The notes beneath the pieces were generated by a model. That model was not told the origin of the DNA and made no database searches. It was given only the letters and a program-made list of their open reading frames with translations. 9,670 bases of DNA from Acidobacteriota bacterium (GTDB lineage: Bacteria; Acidobacteriota; UBA6911): contig JAFNAH010000018.1 in assembly GCA_017860075.1 (NCBI GenBank), positions 1 through 9,670 on the forward strand, written 5' to 3'. Positions 7,469 to 9,670 of the stretch are shown here, in pieces. Made by a program: the position numbers and the translations under genes. Each line of letters starts with the position of its first letter. The first letter of the stretch is position 1.

Positions 7469-7553
7469 GGGGACAGTCACCAGTGTCCCCGCCCCGCGGG
7501 GACGACACAAGAGCGAATAATTCATCGGTGCGGGGACACTGGTGACTGTCCCC
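7469..7553. repeat. Perfect 24-bp inverted repeat, REP/BIME-like element
   Basis: The left arm at 7469-7492 and the right arm at 7530-7553 are exact reverse complements of 24 bases, separated by 37 bases. Each arm also folds on itself: GGGGACA pairs with TGTCCCC across an eight-base loop (GTCACCAG or CTGGTGAC), so each is a small palindromic unit and the pair is in opposite orientation, as in a BIME. The core GGGGACAGTCACC resembles REP-type sequences that I associate with RAYT (IS200-like tyrosine) transposases in acidobacterial and deltaproteobacterial genomes; this is from memory. No transposase is in the window, so the element would be mobilised in trans. Confidence 0.75.
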
Positions 7554-7576
7554 ATGTCTGGGAATCTCGACATGGG
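7551..7576 (+). promoter_or_regulatory. Eight-bp hairpin in the leader of the CocE-type gene
   Basis: CCCATGTC (7551-7558) pairs perfectly with GACATGGG (7569-7576) around a 10-base loop, 45 bases before the hydrolase start codon. Its first three bases are also the last three of the large inverted repeat, so the two structures compete slightly. It could be a leader RNA hairpin, an operator, or the flank of the REP-like element. Confidence 0.35.
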
Positions 7577-7610
7577 CTAGGGTATCATTCTTCTTTTGTT
7601 GCAGCTACCG

Positions 7611-7615
7611 GGAGG
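7611..7615 (+). promoter_or_regulatory. Ribosome binding site of the CocE-type hydrolase gene
   Basis: GGAGG lies six bases before the ATG at 7622 (GGGAGGAAATTC then ATG). It fixes the start at the signal peptide; longer versions of the frame would begin inside or before the REP-like element and are rejected. Confidence 0.75.
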
Positions 7616-7621
7616 AAATTC

Positions 7622-9526
7622 ATGATCCGTGTCCTACTGGCCGTGCTCGCCCTGACGCTCGGGCTGCGCCCCCAGCAGAGTCAGGACGCAAGAGCCGTTC
7701 GCGAGGAATACACCAAGTTCGAGTTCGAGGTCCCGATGCGTGACGGTCTCAAACTCTTCACTGCCGTCTATGCTCCAAAGGATTCCTCTCAGCCCTACCC
7801 GATCATGCTGGAGCGGACGCCTTACAGCATCGAGCCCTACGGGGTGGACCGCTACCCGGCCTTTCTGGGACCTTCGGAGAAATTCCGGCACTCGGGCTAC
7901 ATATTCGCCTACCAGGATGTCCGCGGGCGCTATATGTCCGAAGGGACCTGGGAGGAGATGCGGCCTTACAAGCCGGCCAAATCCAGCCCGAAAGAGGTCG
8001 ACGAAAGCACCGACACGTGGGACACCATCGACTGGCTGGTCAAGAACATCCCGGGCAACAGCGGGAAGGTGGGAATGTGGGGAGTCTCCTATCCGGGATT
8101 CTATGTGTCGGCGGGGATGATAGATGCTCACCCCGCACTCGTGGCCGCTTCGCCGCAGGCACCAGTGACCGACCTCTACCTGGGCGACGACGCCTACCAC
8201 AATGGTGCCTACATGCTCGCGGCGAACTTCGGCTTCTACAGGTTCTTCTGGGAACGCAAGGGACCGCCGTCGCCGGGAGACCGGCAGGCACCGTTCGATT
8301 ACGGGACGCCCGATGGATACGACTTTTTCCTCCGCATGGGCCCTCTCTCCGCCGCCAACGCGGCCTACTTCAAGGGCGAAAACCGTTACTGGAACGAGAT
8401 GGTCGAGAACACGACCTACAACGACTACTGGAAGGCCAGGGCAATATGGAAATACCTCAAAGGGATCAAGCCGGCCGTGATGACGGTCGGCGGCCTCTTC
8501 GACGCAGAGGACTGCCAGGGCCCCCTGCGGACCCACGCCTTCATGGAGCAAAACGCTCCGCCGCCAATCGACATGCTTGTGCTGGGACCTTGGACGCACG
8601 GCAGCTGGAGCTGGACCGACGGTGACCGCGTCGGCAACATGAATTTCGCATCCAAGACGGGGGTCTTCTTCCGCGAGGAAATCGAGTTCCCGTTTTTCGA
8701 GTACCTGCTGAAAGGGAAGGGTGAAAAGAAGTTCCCCAAGGCGTGGGTGTTCGAAACGGGCACAAACCGCTGGTACCGGCACGAGCAGTGGCCGCCGCGG
8801 GAGGCAAAGCCTGAACCCATTTATCTGCAGTCCGGCGGAAGGCTGGGGATGACGGCCGACGCGCAGGAAGGTTTCGACGAGTACACGAGCGATCCTCAAA
8901 ATCCCGTTCCGTACCTCGGTTACACGTCAATCGGCATGCGAGGCGACTACATGACAGAAGACCAGCGCTTCGCGGCCGAGAGGCCCGATGTCCTCACCTA
9001 TGAGACCGGGGTGCTCAAGGAAGATCTCAGGATTGCCGGTCCCGTTGGGGTCAACCTGCTGGTGTCCACAACCGGAACGGACTCCGATTTTGTAGTAAAA
9101 CTCATCGACGTGTACCCGGGCGACTATCCGGCCTACAACACGCCGCAGCAGCGGGATGGCCAACGGCCGCCTGCACAGGTCCCCGCCAACGCTGTGAAGA
9201 TGGGCGCGTACCAGCAACTCGTCCGGGGCGAACCCTTCCGTGGGAAATTCCGCCACGGGTTCGAGAAACCGGAGCCGTTCGAACCGGGCAAGCCCGACCG
9301 GATCGAGTTTTCGATGCCCGACGTCTGCCACGTTTTCCGCAGGGGGCATCGAATCATGGTTCAGATCCAGAGTTCATGGTTTCCCCTGACTGATCTCAAC
9401 CCGCAGAAATTTGTCGAGATTCCGCACGCCGGGCCGGGCGACTTTCAGAAGGCTGCTGAGCGGATCTACCGGGGAGGACCCGACGGCTCGCGGCTGATGC
9501 TGGGAGTGATCGGCGGTCGGAACTGA
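7622..9526 (+). CDS. Secreted CocE/NonD family alpha/beta hydrolase (S15-type acylase/esterase)
   Basis: The product is 634 residues, normal for the family that includes cocaine esterase, glutaryl-7-ACA acylase and X-Pro dipeptidyl peptidase. Residues 1 to about 15 form a hydrophobic signal-like stretch after M-I-R, so export is likely. The N-terminal part (about 34-330) is the alpha/beta hydrolase: P-M-R-D-G near 38, E-R-T-P-Y with Tyr68 as the likely oxyanion-hole residue, Q-D-V-R-G-R near 98-103, nucleophile Ser156 in G-V-S-Y-P-G, Asp294 in G-G-L-F-D, and His326 in G-P-W-T-H-G. A helical cap lies between Ser and Asp. The C-terminal part (about 360-625) is the jelly-roll X-Pro dipeptidyl peptidase C-like domain, with S-D-F-V-V-K-L-I-D-V-Y-P at about 488-499. 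All catalytic residues are present, so it should be an active serine hydrolase on an amide or ester bond; the substrate (peptide, beta-lactam side chain, ester) cannot be told from sequence. It is transcribed away from the PPC/IPT gene and converges on the next gene. Confidence 0.93.
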   Translation: MIRVLLAVLALTLGLRPQQSQDARAVREEYTKFEFEVPMRDGLKLFTAVYAPKDSSQPYPIMLERTPYSIEPYGVDRYPAFLGPSEKFRHSGYIFAYQDVRGRYMSEGTWEEMRPYKPAKSSPKEVDESTDTWDTIDWLVKNIPGNSGKVGMWGVSYPGFYVSAGMIDAHPALVAASPQAPVTDLYLGDDAYHNGAYMLAANFGFYRFFWERKGPPSPGDRQAPFDYGTPDGYDFFLRMGPLSAANAAYFKGENRYWNEMVENTTYNDYWKARAIWKYLKGIKPAVMTVGGLFDAEDCQGPLRTHAFMEQNAPPPIDMLVLGPWTHGSWSWTDGDRVGNMNFASKTGVFFREEIEFPFFEYLLKGKGEKKFPKAWVFETGTNRWYRHEQWPPREAKPEPIYLQSGGRLGMTADAQEGFDEYTSDPQNPVPYLGYTSIGMRGDYMTEDQRFAAERPDVLTYETGVLKEDLRIAGPVGVNLLVSTTGTDSDFVVKLIDVYPGDYPAYNTPQQRDGQRPPAQVPANAVKMGAYQQLVRGEPFRGKFRHGFEKPEPFEPGKPDRIEFSMPDVCHVFRRGHRIMVQIQSSWFPLTDLNPQKFVEIPHAGPGDFQKAAERIYRGGPDGSRLMLGVIGGRN

Positions 9527-9529
9527 GAG

Positions 9530-9670
9530 TTACCGGGGATCTTGCCCGGGAGGCCGTACGATCTCCTTCGTCCCCTCGCGGGTCTCGACCGAGAACAGCT
9601 TGTAGTCCCTGTAACGATGCTGGTTGCGGTAGATCGTGTGCTGCCAGTCGATCGTCACCACGACCTTGCG
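9530..9670 (-). CDS. C-terminal end of an unidentified protein (start outside window)
   Basis: On the minus strand the frame is open from the window edge (9670) to a TAA at 9530-9532, giving the last 46 residues: R-K-V-V-V-T-I-D-W-Q, then Y-R-N-Q-H-R-Y-R-D-Y-K-L-F-S-V-E-T and a tail ending P-P-G-Q-D-P-R. The alternating pattern suggests beta strands rich in Tyr and Arg, and third codon positions are mostly G or C as in the coding neighbours. The gene converges on the hydrolase gene with only three bases between the two stop codons, so they must share or lack a terminator. I do not recognise the family. Confidence 0.65.
   Translation of the reverse strand, partial: RKVVVTIDWQHTIYRNQHRYRDYKLFSVETREGTKEIVRPPGQDPR

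Larger units (their letters stand above)
7279..7621. other. Divergent intergenic region rich in inverted repeats
   Basis: This 343-base region separates two divergent genes for exported proteins and should hold both promoters, although I see no strong -35/-10 pair. Going from left to right it contains CTGCGG-T-CCGCAG (7326-7338, perfect 6-bp arms), an interrupted hairpin at 7360-7394 (GGTAA/TTACC outside, TGCCGCCG/CGGTGGCA inside with one mismatch), a hairpin at 7422-7442 (GTATC/GATAC extended by CCC/GGG across one mismatch), the large inverted repeat at 7469-7553 and a hairpin at 7551-7576. The first three would lie in the leader of the minus-strand gene if its transcript starts far upstream; they match no riboswitch that I recognise. 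Confidence 0.6.

Noticed and set aside
7324..7470. Known riboswitch upstream of the PPC/IPT gene (for example c-di-GMP, cobalamin, TPP)
   Set aside because: The conserved core bases of these classes that I can recall are absent, so only unassigned hairpins are reported.
7469..7553. Large inverted repeat read as an intrinsic terminator
   Set aside because: It lies between divergent start codons, not after a gene, has no T-run, and each arm is separately palindromic, which fits a REP-type element better.
7469..7553. CRISPR or insertion-sequence ends
   Set aside because: There are only two units in opposite orientation, no spacer series, and only 37 bases between the arms, far too few for a transposase.
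7370..7621. Upstream start at 7370 for the hydrolase
   Set aside because: It would translate through the REP-like inverted repeat and bury the signal peptide; GGAGG six bases before the ATG at 7622 decides the start.
7634..8899. 421-codon minus-strand frame inside the hydrolase gene
   Set aside because: The plus-strand frame carries the full catalytic triad and family motifs; the opposing frame is a shadow.

Overview
The window is GC-rich bacterial DNA and most likely comes from an Acidobacteriota-type genome, possibly a metagenome assembly. That placement is inferred from the mix of genes: a DUF5107/TPR protein, an HGSNAT-like membrane acyltransferase, a secreted PPC/IPT-TIG protein and a secreted CocE-type hydrolase, together with a REP-like GGGGACAGTCACC element. 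No marker gene is present to prove it. I see no rRNA, tRNA, CRISPR array, integrase or intact transposase.

Layout. (1) Bases 1-2478, plus strand: the 3' part of a long DUF5107 plus TPR protein, cut by the window edge. (2) 2479-2953: a gap with a terminator-like hairpin and a possible promoter. (3) 2954-4162, plus strand: a multi-pass acyltransferase of the HGSNAT/DUF5009 type. It has no normal start codon in front of its conserved N-terminal motif, and an apparent one-base loss near the 3' end. (4) 4163-5094: nearly 1 kb without a convincing gene, holding a UUCG-loop hairpin, a run of eight C and fragments that may be the remains of a minus-strand gene. (5) 5095-7278, minus strand: a 727-residue secreted protein with a PPC domain and two IPT/TIG domains. 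(6) 7279-7621: a divergent intergenic region crowded with inverted repeats, the largest a perfect 24-bp inverted repeat resembling a REP/BIME element. (7) 7622-9526, plus strand: a complete secreted CocE/NonD alpha/beta hydrolase with its full catalytic triad. (8) 9530-9670, minus strand: the last 46 codons of a convergent gene of unknown function.

The genes do not form one operon: strands alternate and gaps are long. Two products (5 and 7) carry export signals and one (3) is a membrane protein, so the window is weighted to the cell envelope, but no shared pathway can be shown. The large genes 1, 5 and 7 are intact, whereas 2480-5094 shows signs of decay or sequence error. I did not find a convincing new multi-gene system. 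The points most worth a second look are the REP-like inverted repeat with its neighbouring hairpins, the acyltransferase defective at both ends, and the possible gene relic at about 4600-4890.
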